A stretch of 64,000 bases of DNA from Nemophila menziesii (GCA_029959085.1 JARWIR010000001.1:65348899-65412898); one strand, 5' to 3'. Shown: positions 23,770 to 36,552, numbered from the stretch's first letter. The notes: generated by a model not told the origin, from the sequence alone. Made by a program: numbers and translations.

Positions 23770-26330
23770 ATAAAAGCTGCTAGGCAACGTCAAAGAGAAC
23801 TACGCAAGCTAGAGGAAGAGATGGCCGCACTAAACAATACCAATCTTTAGGTGGAAGTTGATGAGCATGGGAACCCTGTAGTCCCACGAAATCAAGAAGT
23901 TCAGAACCAAGACGTTCAACACCCAACTGTAAGAAATGTGGAATTCCAATTAGGATACGACCCATGGTTCGTACAAGCTCCTGATCAAGAACCATCAGAG
24001 CACTTGAAACAGGTGTTGACCCTCCAGATATTCAAGTTGCTAAATTTAGACCTACTCTGGGTATGCTAAATCAATTCTGATACTTTAGAAACTTTAGATG
24101 AGTGCCTGTAGAAGATGCGATTCGTGTAGTACATAAATTTATGCAGATATTTGATGCGTATATCATGCAAGGTGTGAGTAGAGAACAAATGTACTTTGCG
24201 AGTTTTAGATATTTCCTTATAGAGGGAGCAAGTGAGTGGCATGATCAACAACAAAGAGGTCAAATCACTAATTAGGATGAACTACAAACAGCGTTCTTTG
24301 ACCGTTATTATCTGAGAAACATGAGGCTGAATGTGCAAATTGAATTGACATCATTTGAGCAAGAACAAGGTAAGCCCCTAGGTACATGTTGAACAAGATT
24401 TTAAAAATGCCTAAGAAGAGTACCAGGTCATGTTTTTTCTGAAGAACAACAGATGTCCATATTTTTATAAAGTCTTTGAGGGATGTTCTAGAAAAGATTT
24501 AGATTTGTTATGCGGAGGAGAATTCTTACAGGTAACGCCAAACTATGCTAAAATAATATTAGACAGAACTATGAAAAATGAGATGGGATAGAATACCGTG
24601 AGAACACCTACCCCAGGTATAGTATATCGAGATAGTATGCTAAAATTGATGAAAAGTTCTCTTCATTAGAGAACAAACTAAAGAATACATTTGAGCAACA
24701 ATTGAAAAAGCTTACTTTGGCTGTCAAAGAAGGTTTTACGGGTAGAAGAGCTGATGTGAACGTTACACAAGAAGTTTATGGGTGTTCGAATTGTGGTGTA
24801 CATAATCACGATTGGGAGAATTGTCGAAGTAACCTAGAATCCGTAATGTTTGTTTCCAACCGAGGGAACTATAATTCAGGCAGTCAAGTTATCAGCCAAA
24901 CAGAAACCATCCTAGTTTCCAATATTCAAATCCGAACGGGGCTGCAAATCCTACTTACGCTAGCTACGACCCCATGGGAACAACTATCAAACTAGACCAC
25001 AAAAACACTACCAAGGGGGACAAAATTATGGAAATCATCCACCACAACAACCTGTACAAGACGCTGACACAGAAAGTATGAATCAGAAAGCTTTACTTGC
25101 TCATCCTCAAGACGGTGCATTGGACGTTCAACAAGCGTTACAAACACTTATCTCTGTTTCACAGAAAACGCATGAAGTTTAGAAATCTTTCAAAGCCAAT
25201 TAGACGAGCACGGTGTCGCGTTCGAGATATTTGAGAATCAAGTTTCCCAAATTGCGAAACATCTAAATCAGCGTCTGCATGTGCAACTACCCAGTGATAC
25301 ATAAACTCCTCGCTAGTTTGAAGATTGTAAGACGATTTCCCTTATAAATTGGATAACAATGCAACCACCTACCTTCCCGATTATGAAAGAAAAAAAGGTA
25401 ATTTTCAAACAAAAGGAAGTAGAGGATGTATTGAGAAAGAAGAGGAACCTATTGTAGTTGAGGATGTAGTTGAGGAATCAGTTGATGATATGAGTGATAA
25501 TGTAATTGAGGAGCCTATTAAGGCTACAAAGGAGAATACGAAGAAAGACGTGGCCGTGAAAGATAACCGTTCTCCCCTTCCCTTTCCATCATGTGTCCAG
25601 AAGAAGAAAAATGACCAAAGTACGTGAAATATTTGAAGGATGCGCTTTATAGGGTGAGATGATTGGTTTACCGGAGGAGTGCATTGCAATATGTTAAAGT
25701 AAGTTACCTCCAAAGCTAGAAGATCCAGGGAGTTTCAATATTCCTATATCTATTGGTAAATAATGGACCGAGAGAGTGTTCAGTGATCTAGGAACATGTA
25801 TTAATCTCATGCCTGGATCAGTGTTTGAGAAATTGAGGATTGGGGTTGCAAAGCCTACTACCATGGTTTTACAAATGGCAGATAGATCCCTATCTCATCC
25901 TGAAGGAAAGATCAAAGATGTCCTCATCGAAGTAGGTAATTTTATATTTTCGTGTGATTTCATTATCTTGATTTCGACACGGATAGGAATGTCCCCATCA
26001 TCATGGAAGACCATTCCTAGCCACGAGGCATACTTTGATTGATCTAGAGAGTGGTGAACCCATCATGCGAGTGCAAGACGAGGATGAAAAGTTCAAGGTG
26101 TTCAAGGCTATGAAGTTCCCCAGTTCTCTAGGGATTTCTTTTTCTTGGACGCCATTGAACAAGGAGAGAAAGAACCAACCAAGGTAGTGGAAACCTTAGG
26201 AATGGAGGAGAAAGTGCTAAGAAAGAAACCACCTAATACAGAAACTACAGATCCTAAGGTGAACCCGCACCTTGATCACACAAAGAAGAAGGACAAAATA
26301 TGTGCTGTGATGGTTCCAAAAGAACCCAAT
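23770..26330 (+). pseudogene. Gag-protease remnant of the gypsy element
   Basis: Broken frames encode a gag N-terminus (RQRQRELRKLEEEMAALNN near 23790), a capsid-like part (ASEWHDQQQRGQ, then DELQTAFFDRYY, about 24220..24310), a CCHC knuckle CSNCGVHNHDWENC (about 24783..24824) and an aspartic protease (DLGTCINLMPGSVFEKL, about 25785..25835; the usual DSG/DLG triad is DLG). It continues with MADRSLSHPEGKI and DVLIEVGNF, as in Athila proteases. Stops and frame changes interrupt it throughout, so it is inactive. Confidence 0.85.
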
Positions 26331-26564
26331 AAAGAATGAAAGAAGGAGAAATTCAGAGTAGGCGAGGAAGTCGCATTGAAAAAGCCTGACCCTCCTCCAA
26401 AAGAATGTAAATCCAAAAGTTCTTGGCTGGGGTCATTCATGGTCACGGGCATTATCTCTTAGAAGCTAGTTGGTATCAAAGCCAAGGGATGCAAATTCTG
26501 AATAGTGAACGTTGATAGCCTCACTCATTGCTGGGGAGGTTATGTTGAGAAATGAACTTAGAGG

Positions 26565-26600
26565 TAAGCTGTCGAGCTTAACAACGTTAAACAAAAGCCA
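26565..26600 (+). other. Athila-type post-coding motif
   Basis: GTCGAGCTTAACAACGTTAA lies immediately after the protease remnant. In related elements this motif follows the last large ORF. Its position here supports absence of pol rather than loss of the window edge. Confidence 0.6.
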
Positions 26601-26773
26601 CATTAATTGTATATTAGTTTATTGCTTTCTTAGTGTAGATTATTAAGTTTGAGTGTGTTTAATTTAGAGTCCTAGTGTTTATCATAGCTAAAAAGACAGA
26701 AACGTAGTGTGTTATTGTGCAGGAATTGAGTTTGGGGTGAACCGAACGGGAAAATGCGATACACAGCAACATG

Positions 26774-27190
26774 GTGCGGTGCACCGCACTCAAGCAAAAT
26801 AGTCACGATGGTAGAGAAATATGGTACACGTGCGAGACATCTAGTTGAAAACTGTGTCGTCGCATGCGCGTGTACTGTGCCACGGGGTCCAACAGAGAAA
26901 TCTTGTGGTACACCGCACCCTTACCGCGGTGCACCGCAAGGCCACAAAAGAGTCACACGGTTCGGAACTCAGAGTTGACATCCGTGAGAAACAGAACATT
27001 CGTCCAGTATACCGCAGAGAATCCATGGTACACCGCAGTGTCAGATACTGTCACTACGATTTGCAAAATCAGGCCGAGAGGCCCTGTGTCAAGACCGTGT
27101 TGTCAGCTGCGTAGAACCATGACACGGGGTAGGGAAAGCGTGATGTCACTCGCGGTATACCGCAGGGAAGCCGCGTGCACCGCAAGGAGT
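26774..27190. repeat. Cluster of GCGGTRYACCGC palindromes
   Basis: A perfect 16-bp palindrome GTGCGGTGCACCGCAC lies at 26774..26789. Variants follow near 26904, 26926, 27007, 27026, 27152 and 27172 (for example GTGGTACACCGCAC and GCGGTATACCGC). Spacing is irregular. The same motif cluster occurs in opposite orientation at 41311..41805 within a related element, so it belongs to this retrotransposon family. Confidence 0.85.
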
Positions 27191-27561
27191 TGGTTTAGAG
27201 GAAAAAATTGTTCACTTATGGGATTTTAATCCAACAAACCCTAAACCTAGCCGTTCCCAAGCCCCAAAAATGAATATTCTAGTCCAAAACTTAAGAAAAA
27301 CACTTTGAAGATTGATTAAACCTTCCATCAAACACACAAACACCATAGAGTCTTCCCTCCATCCTCCATAAACATTAAATCCATTCCAAATCACCACACG
27401 ACACCAATATTCCATATTCCAGATCATGGAATCTTTAAAAATTTCTTCCACCATTATTAACGAAATCCTTCCTCTCTTTTCCCTAATCCTTCATCCAAAC
27501 AACAACATCAAGACACACTAATATTCCATATTATTATTACATACTTGGTGTATCTTGAGTT

Positions 27562-28018
27562 ATGGGTGGAACGACGATGAGTAACAGAATTGATGCCATG
27601 GATTACAAGAGGAAGTGTTATATCTTAGGGAAGAAGAAAGATTTACCTGGAGCTGCAAAAGAGAAAGCCATCGACCTTGATGGACCAATTATGAAGAAAA
27701 AAACTCGAGTCAACTGCACAACCACTACGAAAGTATTACATGAGAAATAAGGTACCAACCATACCCAAAGTAAGAACACCACTAGAAGAAGATGAACTAC
27801 AACATTGATAGATCATAGCTAGGAAGAATTACCAGATGTTTCTCCTTCAAAGGATGAATATATACACCATGTTTATGGTCGGGTATCACCTTTTAATCCA
27901 TCTCCTTAATTGCTTATGTGTTTTAAGTTTCAAATGTTTTAGAGTCTTTTTCGAGTCGTGGGGACACGACTCAGTTTTGAGTTGGGGTGGGGTACTCGTT
28001 GTTCTCATGCTTTACTGA
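27562..28018 (+). other. Short open frames of unknown function in the retroelement 3' region
   Basis: A 62-codon frame at 27562..27750 (Lys/Thr-rich, no recognised domain) is followed by a 60-codon frame at 27836..28018. Related elements can carry an extra ORF here, but I see no membrane-protein pattern and assign no function. Confidence 0.3.
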
Positions 28019-29225
28019 TTTTTGAAATAATTTAAAATAAAAAAATAGTAGTTTAAGGAATGATTTGACTGTAGAGTATTTTAAATGTCCCAATAAGCAT
28101 ACTTTTTGTAAATTTATGATAGAAAATAGTGGACATTTGGAGTTAATGTTAACACACTATTGCATGCAAACATTAAATGATTGATATGAAAAGTTAATGA
28201 ACAATGTAAAATAAGTAAGCTTGTACTTAGGGAAAATGAGTGGTGTGTAGAACATGAGATCCAAATGAGTAGAGAACCCACTTAGTTATGAACCAGAGGT
28301 AAACTATGTAACTAAGAAAATGATAGAGGTAGTTCTTTGATTGTTATTTAAAACTTTTTAGCTTTCTAACCTGTGATTAATTATATCCTTCTTAGCCCCC
28401 TTTTTAGTCTTTAAGCCTTTCTTTTGTCGCCACGATATAAGCCACATCCCCTTAGTTATATGACTTTCCATAAGACCCGCACTTGAATCAGACTCCTGAG
28501 ACTTCATGTCTTGAGCTTGATTGGGGTGGTGGGTTTCGTTATGGGAAATTACATTCAGAGGGATTTTTTATGCGTTTGTGTTTTATGCGCAATTGTTGAT
28601 GATATATTAATAGTTACCCTCTGTCGGGGTCTTTGAAAAAAAGATTTTTTTATAAGAGACATGACCATTCACATCAAAATGATGGTCAAGGATGTCTTAC
28701 AAAAAAAAAAGAATGAAAAACATAAAAATAAAGTATCCGGCAAAGTGGAAGTTTTGGAAATCATATTTAGTGCTTATTGGGTTAATCTTGGGGACGCTAA
28801 ATTAGGGCGTCACATGTGTTAACGTATTCGAGTGTAAACTCAAGCTCTTGGACAATTTCTTGATGGTAAGTCAGGAGAGAGCCAAAAACTCACTTCAAAT
28901 TTACCAAATATACATACCATACTGTCCCTAATCCTACGCTAAAACCATAAATCCCTTGTGATTCTTAGGTCCATAGTGAACTAACAATTCAGCTAATAGG
29001 GATTAAGCTAAGTGGAGCATTCAAAGCAAGTAAGGTTCGATGAACACCCTATAGCCATCATCGCGAGCTAAGTATTAAGTGTAATTTTGGATTGATGTTA
29101 TTTATGTGTAATTTTGCATGATAGGTGTATGTGTGCATTAGTTATTAAGTTATGCTATATGAGATTTATTTTAAGTTGTGCTTTGGGTATCATTCACTAG
29201 ACTCTGCATTTTGCGTCTCACCTAA
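28019..29225 (+). other. Retroelement 3' untranslated region
   Basis: Non-coding DNA homologous to 32755..32944 (same strand) and to 37152..40225 (opposite strand) and 57130..58514. The start is marked by a GAGTTGGGG string near 27976. It leads into the right LTR. Confidence 0.7.
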
Positions 29226-30752
29226 CACCTCTATTTTTGTTTTACTTCGTTACAAATATATGCCCTTAGGATACATCATTTTAGGTAGAAATTGGACTTA
29301 TTAGATATACTTTTTAGCTTATTTTGTCATATTGCATTCCCCTCAGAATTATATTATTTGTGTTTTTAAAGCTTTTGTGCATTAATTCGTTTGTTTGAGC
29401 ATGAAGTTCTTAGGCATATGGATTCTAAGAAGCACAAAGATGAGGAAGAGAAGTGAAGTTCAAAGTCTTAGATGAAAAGGATAGGTGAAAGAGCAAAATG
29501 TACCACTCAAAGGGATGAAGAGGAGCATAAGAATCTGGGAAGCTGTAACTTCTTGCTGATTTCGAGCCCAAACAGTACTGATCCAGGTCTGGTGGTTCAA
29601 ATGAAAAAGGTGTGCCTTTAAGTTTGCTCGAATTGAGACCTGTAATTAGGTGATTTGGACTTAAGACACAAAAGTTGCGCCTGTTTTACTGGAGTGTGTA
29701 CAACAAGTACGGGAATTACTAATTGGACTTGGGCCTTAATCACTTAATTAAGCCCAAGTTAGACCTAATCCGTTTTTAAGCTTTATAAAAGGCTCTTGAG
29801 ACCTCATTATTCAGCACCTTTCACCTACACTTCAATTTTATATCATCTTTAGAGAAAGGGAAAGAGGCAGAGACAAGAGCAGAAGCTGGAGAAACACCTT
29901 TCTTCAATAACAACTCAAAACAATTCCTCTATCTAGATTTTATTTATGTTTTTAGGGAAATGTGATCATCTAAACTTAATAATACTTGAGAATCGCATAA
30001 TAGGTTAAGACCTAGTTTATTTAAATAATATTTTTGGATTTATGATTGTCTTAATTTAATTTAAGTTAGGTTTTTCACATTGTTAATTAGTTCATGCTTA
30101 ATTAATAATTTTAATTAAGTTGGGAATTAGAATTAGGTTATTCACTAGTGGAGGTGATCACCTTGACATGGGGGGGGGGGGGGGGTTGAATTTCTGAACT
30201 AATTCATAAACGTGTGGTATTCGTCAATGATCCTGACGGGCTTGACTAACCGCATAGCCAACTGGGTAAAAGTCTTAATCGTCTGAGCGTAGCTTATAAT
30301 CGCCCTGGTGGGGTTTGTAATACTGTAAGATAGCTTCTGAGTCTATCCTGACAGGAGTTAGGAGATTGTAGAGTCCCGACTAATATAGAATCACCAACTT
30401 GCCCCTTAAACAAAAGCACTAAATGTATGAACTTAGGTGTATTCCTAGCGAGACTCAAGTATAGCTCTTATATTTGCTTCTACAACTTTTAGTCTTTAAT
30501 TTATTTACTTTCAGTAATTTATTTCTTTGCGTCTAGTATTTTAATAACTCAACCCAAACAAATATTTCTTTATCTTTTATTTTCCACACTTGCAATTACT
30601 TCTACTTATCTCTTGAACACATTGGTTATACCTACGCAATCCCTGAGAACGAAATCCCTTAAATATATTTATTACTTGGAATGACCCATACACTTGCGCT
30701 TAGTAGGTCCTCCTATTTAGGGTTCATTTTTATCACACCCCATGATCCACCA
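29226..30752 (+). repeat. Right LTR of the gag-only gypsy element
   Basis: About 1.53 kb; homology with the left LTR is clear from ATATATGCCC (29269) onward, and the first bases are degenerate, so the start is approximate. A 16-G tract lies at 30170..30185. The LTR ends CCACCA at 30752 and abuts the interrupted gypsy RNase H gene. Confidence 0.8.
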
Positions 30753-32700
30753 CTATCTAGCTTTGCATCCTTTTTCTCCATAAGGTATTTGATTGTCGAA
30801 TTATCTGTGTATACCAAAACTTTTACCCTAACAAAATAGGAACGAAACTTGTCAAAAACATATACCACAGCTAATAACTCCTTCGCGGTCACGATATAAT
30901 TCATTTATGCCCTTGTGAAAGTCATTATCGCATAATAGTCATATGCTATGCTGTAGATCTGGGTTTTGGGCGCTAGGCGGTCGACCGGGGCCTAGGCGGA
31001 ATTATACGGCTTTTGAATCCCGATGTGTAATTTTGTATATTTAGTAATATATATGTAGTAATTATAGAAATTTTAACTATTTAAGTCATAAAATTCATCT
31101 AATAACACTATAGTAAATATAAAAATACTAAAAATTGAGTTATGATATCAACTAAAGGATTCTCAAAAATAAGAAAAATAACAAAAAGGTCTCTGCGCGC
31201 ATGTTTTTCCATTAATAGGCGCCTAGGCGGCAATTTTTTGGCATTAATCGGTGCCTAGAAGGGCTAGGCGCCTATTCCACGGCGATTAAGGCGCTAGGAA
31301 AAAACGCCTAGAATTTTAACTAGGCTTAAGCTGCTGAGGGAGGAGTTGACGCCTAGGCGCACCTAGGCGGGGAGATCTATAGCATAGGTCATATGAAATA
31401 CATTCTCCTTGTGTTGACCCAACGACACCTATAGCAAGATCACTTGTGTCACACATGACCTGGAACGGAAGGCTCCAATAAAGAGAAGTCACAATCGGTA
31501 TGGTGATGAGATTCTCTTTGATAGCCAAGAACGTTGCTATGCATGCATTGTTAAAACAAACGATGTTATCCTTCTCAAGTAGATTGCAAAGCAGTTTGGC
31601 GATCATGGATAAGTTTTTGATGCGTCGACGGAAGAAACCTGTATGACCCAAGAAACTTCTAACATCCTTGATAGAAACCGAAGATGGTAAGGTTTGGATT
31701 ACCTTGATCTTAGCACGTTCAACCTTCATTCCTTTACTCAAAAATTTGTGCCCCAACATGACCTCTTCACGAACCATGAAATGAAACTTCTCCCGATTAA
31801 GAACAAGGTCGGTTTCTTTACAACGTAGTAGTACCTTCTCAATATTATCAAGGAGCTCATAAAAGCTATCGCCAAATACCAAAAAGTTATATATAAATAT
31901 GTGTAAGAACTTATTAATCATGTCCCAAAATATCGCCATCATACACAGGTGGAACGTGGCGGGTTCATTGCATAAACCAAATTTCATCCTTTGAAATGCA
32001 CAGGTTCCAAACAGACAAGTGAAAATGGTTTTATGTTGATCGGCGAGATCTACACAAATCTGACTATAGCCTGAATAGCCAGCAAGGAAACAATTGTACT
32101 CTCTCCATGAGATCTCATCTAACATCTAATAAATGAATGGTGATGGTAAGAGATCTTTCTTCGTGCTTTGCTAAGCTTGCGTTAGTTCATGCATACTCTC
32201 CACCCCAAACCTATTCTTGATGGAATGACCTCATTATTGTCATTAAGGATGGTAGGGATTCCTCCATTCTTTGAAACTCATTGCAACAGACTCACTCACT
32301 CGCTATTTGAGATCGAGAAAATAATCCCCATCTAATAATTTGATCACCTCTTTCCTTACCACCTCCTTCATCACATGCATGAGTCTTCTTTTCCTTTAAA
32401 TCGATCACAAACCTTTTCTTTCAGTAATGATCTTGTGTAGGCAAATTGTTGGACTAATACCTTTAATATCAACATAAGTCCATCCACTCACTTCTTTGTT
32501 GGATCTGAGCACATGTAGTAACTTATATTCTTGTAGACTTGAAAGGTTAGCGACAATAATGACAGGCAAAGTATTACTCACACATAGATATGCATACCTC
32601 AAATGATAAGGAAGGGTTTTTCCTTTAGTTTGGGAGGAGTGGTTCAATCTTCCACGAACCTTGAATTTCTTTATATCTCTTCAATTTAGGTCTTCCACCT
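30753..32700 (-). pseudogene. Athila-like gypsy pol: protease-RT linker, RT and RNase H start
   Basis: From 32700 downward the minus strand reads the linker before RT (LPYHLRYAYL, then DIKGISPTICLHKI and KEVVRKEVIKLLD). It continues with RT (GYSGYSQICVDLADQHKTIFTC, FGLCNEPATFHLCMMAIF), RT connection (SSVSIKDVRSFLGHTGFFRR) and the RNase H start (TAKELLAVVYVFDKFRSY, then YTDNSTIKYLMEKKDAK). The RT YxDD-type box is degenerate (YNFLVFGDS), so catalysis is lost. A hAT MITE (30946..31387) sits inside. The gene continues at 22397 on the other side of the 8.4-kb element. Confidence 0.9.
30946..31387. mobile_element. hAT-type MITE, copy B
   Basis: 442 bp, ends CTATGCTGTAGATCT and AGATCTATAGCATAG, perfect TSD GTCATATG (30938..30945 and 31388..31395). 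Same family and same orientation as copy A. It interrupts the gypsy pol between the RT connection and RNase H. Confidence 0.95.
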
Positions 32701-32754
32701 TTAGAGAATAGAGCATCCACAACACTATCTAACAATTTAGGTCTTCAATTATGA

Positions 32755-32944
32755 ATTAGAGGTGAAAATGGAGTGAAACTATATGACTAGGAAAATGAGA
32801 GAGCCAGTTTAAGACCTTTTTTTAGCTATCTAACCTTTAATTAATGATATATCATTCTTAGCCCCATTTTTAAGCCTTTAAGCCTTTCTTTTGAAGCCAC
32901 ATTATGAGCTTATTCTTTAGATGTTAGGATTATACCATATGACT
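32755..32944 (+). mobile_element. Gypsy 3' UTR fragment, plus orientation
   Basis: Matches the element 3' region at about 28290..28475 (AGCTTTCTAACC-like, then TTCTTAGCCCC and AAGCCTTTCTTTTG). It is cut at 32945 by the end of the reverse-strand LTR. Confidence 0.55.
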
Positions 32945-33445
32945 TGATCGCTCCTACAATGTGATATAAATTCAACAGAAAAGAAGAGAATCAACAAACC
33001 GCAAGTGTATGGGTAGTTCCATGTAATAGATAAGTAAATACGGGAAATTCGTCTCCACAGGGATTTCAGTAGTTATTACAACTTCATGTTCAATATTAGA
33101 ATAGGAAGTTTTTAATGTTTTGATTAAAAAGCAAGTAAGTGAAGTGTTTTGTTTTCTAATTAAATATAAATAAAAAATAAAAAAATATGCAAATAAGATA
33201 AGGAGATGCAAGTATGAACCTATCCTATTGAAATAATGATTCCTAAGAATACGGTTAAATGGGAAATTTCACTATATCCGGGACTCTGTTATCTTCCTAA
33301 CTCCCGTTAAGGTAGACTCAAGAAGCAATCCTACGGTATTATAGACCTTGCCAGGGCGACTATAAGCTACTTTCAAATGGTTAAACAATTTACCCAATTG
33401 GCTATGTGGTTAGTCAAACCCGCCAGGAACAATGACGAACCACAC

Positions 33446-34203
33446 TAGGGGTGAGCAAAATAAAACCGAAAAACCGAACCGATCCAAAAAACCGAAAAAA
33501 CAGAAGCGAAAAAACCAAAAACCGACAAAACCGTTCGGTTTGGTATAAGCTTTGTAAAAAACCGAAAAAATTCGGTTCGGTACGGTTTTTCTATGCTAAA
33601 CCGAACCGAAAAAACGAACAAAAAAATACAAAAATTAAGACATTCTTGAATTTAATATATATTCTTGAAGAGATTATGAAAATGGGATAGAAAATGGAAT
33701 AACTTTTTAAAATAAAAATGTTCATATATGACATGCACCGCCCCTAAAAATGTCATAATATGCAACATATTCTTACATAAGTCATTAGTCGATATATTTT
33801 AAAAAAACTTCTGTTTATTAATATTTGTTGAAGGTAAAACATACACATTAAATTTTATAAATATTTCTTTGAAATTATTTGTTTACGACTAATATATAAT
33901 ATTTGAGTTCTAGAAATGCAATTTCCTACACGGGTTAATAAATGAAAATCAAACACTTCATATATGGATTTGTTAGAAAATAAAATGTCTTAAGTACATG
34001 CACTTAAAATATATCCAAATATCGAATTAAACACACACCAAAACCGAAAAAACCGAACCGAACATATAGCAAACCGAAAACCGAAAAAACTAAACCGATA
34101 AAAACCGTTCGGTTCGGTACCCACACCTTTAAAAACCAAATCATTCGGTTTCGGGTTCGGTTATGGCCAAAAACCAAGTCGAACCGTACTGTGCTCACCC
34201 TTA
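33446..34203. mobile_element. hAT non-autonomous element with GGTTCGGT repeats
   Basis: 758 bp with ends TAGGGGTGAGCA and TGCTCACCCTTA and a perfect 8-bp TSD AACCACAC (33438..33445 and 34204..34211). Subterminal regions consist of many AACCGAAC/GGTTCGGT motifs and the core is AT-rich. No coding region. It lies inside the reverse LTR. Confidence 0.93.
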
Positions 34204-34641
34204 AACCACACATCTATATTCTAGTTCTGTAATTAAACCCCCCCCCCCCCCTCCCGGATGATCACCGCCACTAGTGAATAGCCTAATTACTAAAACCTAT
34301 CTCTAATCAGCTAAGTCATTGATAGTGAACAAGAACAAGAATATAGTCAATGGAAATTAGTTAGAAACCAAACCAATTAAATACTAAAATCTCAGATTCA
34401 AATTAAAACAGAAAGACAATAATCAATTATTCATATAATTACAATCCTAAAGAGAAATTATGCATAATACAACTCTTGAATAGATAGCTTAGAAATACCT
34501 CATAGACAAAATAGATCTAATACGAATTTACCCAAATAATAGAGATGGAAAAGTGTAGAATTGATGTAGTTAAGCTCTAGCTCTTGCTTCTTCCTGCTCT
34601 AGATCACCCTGATTGCTTCTATGTTGATTTATGTATGTATA

Positions 34642-36273
34642 TGATGTCTCCCTTTTTGTTCTACTTGATTCCCTTAGGAGACGTCATTTCATGTGAATAA
34701 TTGACTAATATCATAGACTTTTAGTGTTATTTCGTTATATTTCATTTTCTCTCCTTGGAATTTATTATTTTTCATTTATTAAGCTTTTGCACGTAAAGTG
34801 GGTTGTTTTTAGTGCAAAGTTTGTGGTCCATGGATACTAGGGAGAATCAATACAATGAGCATAATAGAGAATTAAAGTCCTAGATCATGTAAAGAAGTCA
34901 AAGGCGAGAAAAGATTTCCCGAAGAATTGACAAGGAAAGCTGCAAATCTGGAAGGCTAATATTGATTGCTGATTTTGAGCTACTTACACTTAGATTCAGC
35001 CTTTGGGTCGTGTAATAGGTTTTATTACTTACTGAGTTAGGAAGATTTAGCAACTAGAATAGGTCAATTTGGAGTTGATTTGAGGAAGTTACAGCCATTT
35101 TACCAAGGGCTGCACACTAGTTACGGGATTTTAAATGAAAGATTGGACTTGGGCCATTTAATATTTCACTAATTTACTTAAGTCAAGCCCAAGTCCGATT
35201 TTGAGCTTATAAATAGACATTTTGACTTCTATTTTATACACAACTCAATTTATACAAGTCAGAAACGCTAGAGAGAAAGTCATCTTCTCCAAATCACAGC
35301 CAAACCCTAGAGAGAAAGTCAGAAGCAAGGAAAAGGAGAAAGCTAAGAGCTGGAGAAAGTCATCTTCTCCAAATCACAGCCAAACCCAATCCTTAATTAG
35401 GTTTTTTATCTTTTATTTCTGTATGAAACAGGATTCATTTATTTGTATTTCTTACGTTTTTAATTCAGTTATGAATTAATTCCATTTGTGCTTGAGAATC
35501 GCTTTAATGGGTTGAACCCCAATTTATTTAGTTAGTGTTTTTGAATTTGGGACTGAAAGATTTAATTTGAATTGGGTAATTTAGTATTTTCTATTATCTT
35601 GAATTTATTTACTATTTGTGAAGTCATGAATCAAAAATAGGAATTAGTAATTAAGCTATTCATCTGGTGTAATGATCACCTTGACAGTGGGTTTAATTAG
35701 AGAACTAGATAATAGATGTAAGATATAAATTATTGATCCTGACGGACTTAGTTAATCTTATATCCAATTGGGTAAAACACTTGAACATTCAAAGGTAGCT
35801 TATAATCGCCCTGACGGGGTTTGTAATACCCTAGGATAGCTCTTAATCCACCTTGACGGGGGTTAGGAGAAACTCGAATCACGACTAATACCAAATCCCG
35901 ATTCGGCCCTTAAACAAAAGCATTAATTAAATAGGTTTAGGTGAAACCTTTGCAAAAATCAAGTACTACTTCTCATTCTTGCGTCTACTCATATTTTATT
36001 TACTTGCATCTCATTTATTTGCATTAGTTAATTTAATATTTTACATTATTTGCACTCTAGTCCTTAAGCAAAAACCCAACAAAGTTTTATCCAATTAATT
36101 TTCGTATCATATAAACAACTATTTACGCTTATTGCATAACATTTAAAGTCATATCCAATCCGTCCCTGAGATCGAAATCCCGTTTATCGGACATTACTTG
36201 GACAACCCGTACACTTGCAGTACGTGTCTTACCTTTTTAGGGGTGTTATTTTATAACACATGAGGAGACACCA
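34642..36273 (+). mobile_element. Solo LTR, 1632 bp
   Basis: Starts TGATGTCTCC and ends GGAGACACCA (inverted ends with one mismatch). The perfect 5-bp TSD GTATA lies at 34637..34641 and 36274..36278. No internal region, so it formed by LTR-LTR recombination. It is inserted in the older reverse LTR of the same broad family. Instead of the long G tract it has GTGGG at that place. Confidence 0.93.
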
Positions 36274-36552
36274 GTATATTAAGCTTAGGCAGCCAAGGGT
36301 TAATTTTCTAAGGTTAGGAGCTGGTATATATAGGTGTTAGGTTGAAATATTGGAGTAGGGACCAAGTAAAAGAGTCAAAATCCAATTCAAATTCGTTTCC
36401 TAAAATATAGGACAGGATAAACACTGCTCACTATTTTGGTCATATCTCCTTCGTTATTTATCGACTTTCGTGTAATTTATATGGAAACGACTGCGATTCA
36501 AAGATCTATCTGATGGTAAAATATCTCATCCAATTTCGTAATATATATTCTA

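Larger units (their letters stand above)
22398..30752 (+). mobile_element. Athila-like gypsy retrotransposon with gag-protease only
   Basis: Two LTRs (22398..23608 and about 29226..30752) bound an internal region of about 5.6 kb. The left LTR starts TGATGTCTCC and both end in CCACCA. A primer-binding site lies just inside the left LTR. The internal region has gag and protease remnants and the GTCGAGCTTAACAACGTTAAAC string seen after coding regions in Athila-type elements. It then has palindrome-rich DNA and a long 3' region. No RT or integrase was found, so it resembles non-autonomous elements with terminal repeats and a gag domain. It is inserted in the RNase H region of an older minus-strand gypsy pol. 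The flanks CTGTA and CTATC are not a clean TSD. Confidence 0.85.

Noticed and set aside
26754..27229. Arg-rich frames across the palindrome cluster as genes
   Set aside because: Several overlapping frames are open only because of the repeated GC-rich palindromes; none is shared with the related cluster at 41311..41805.
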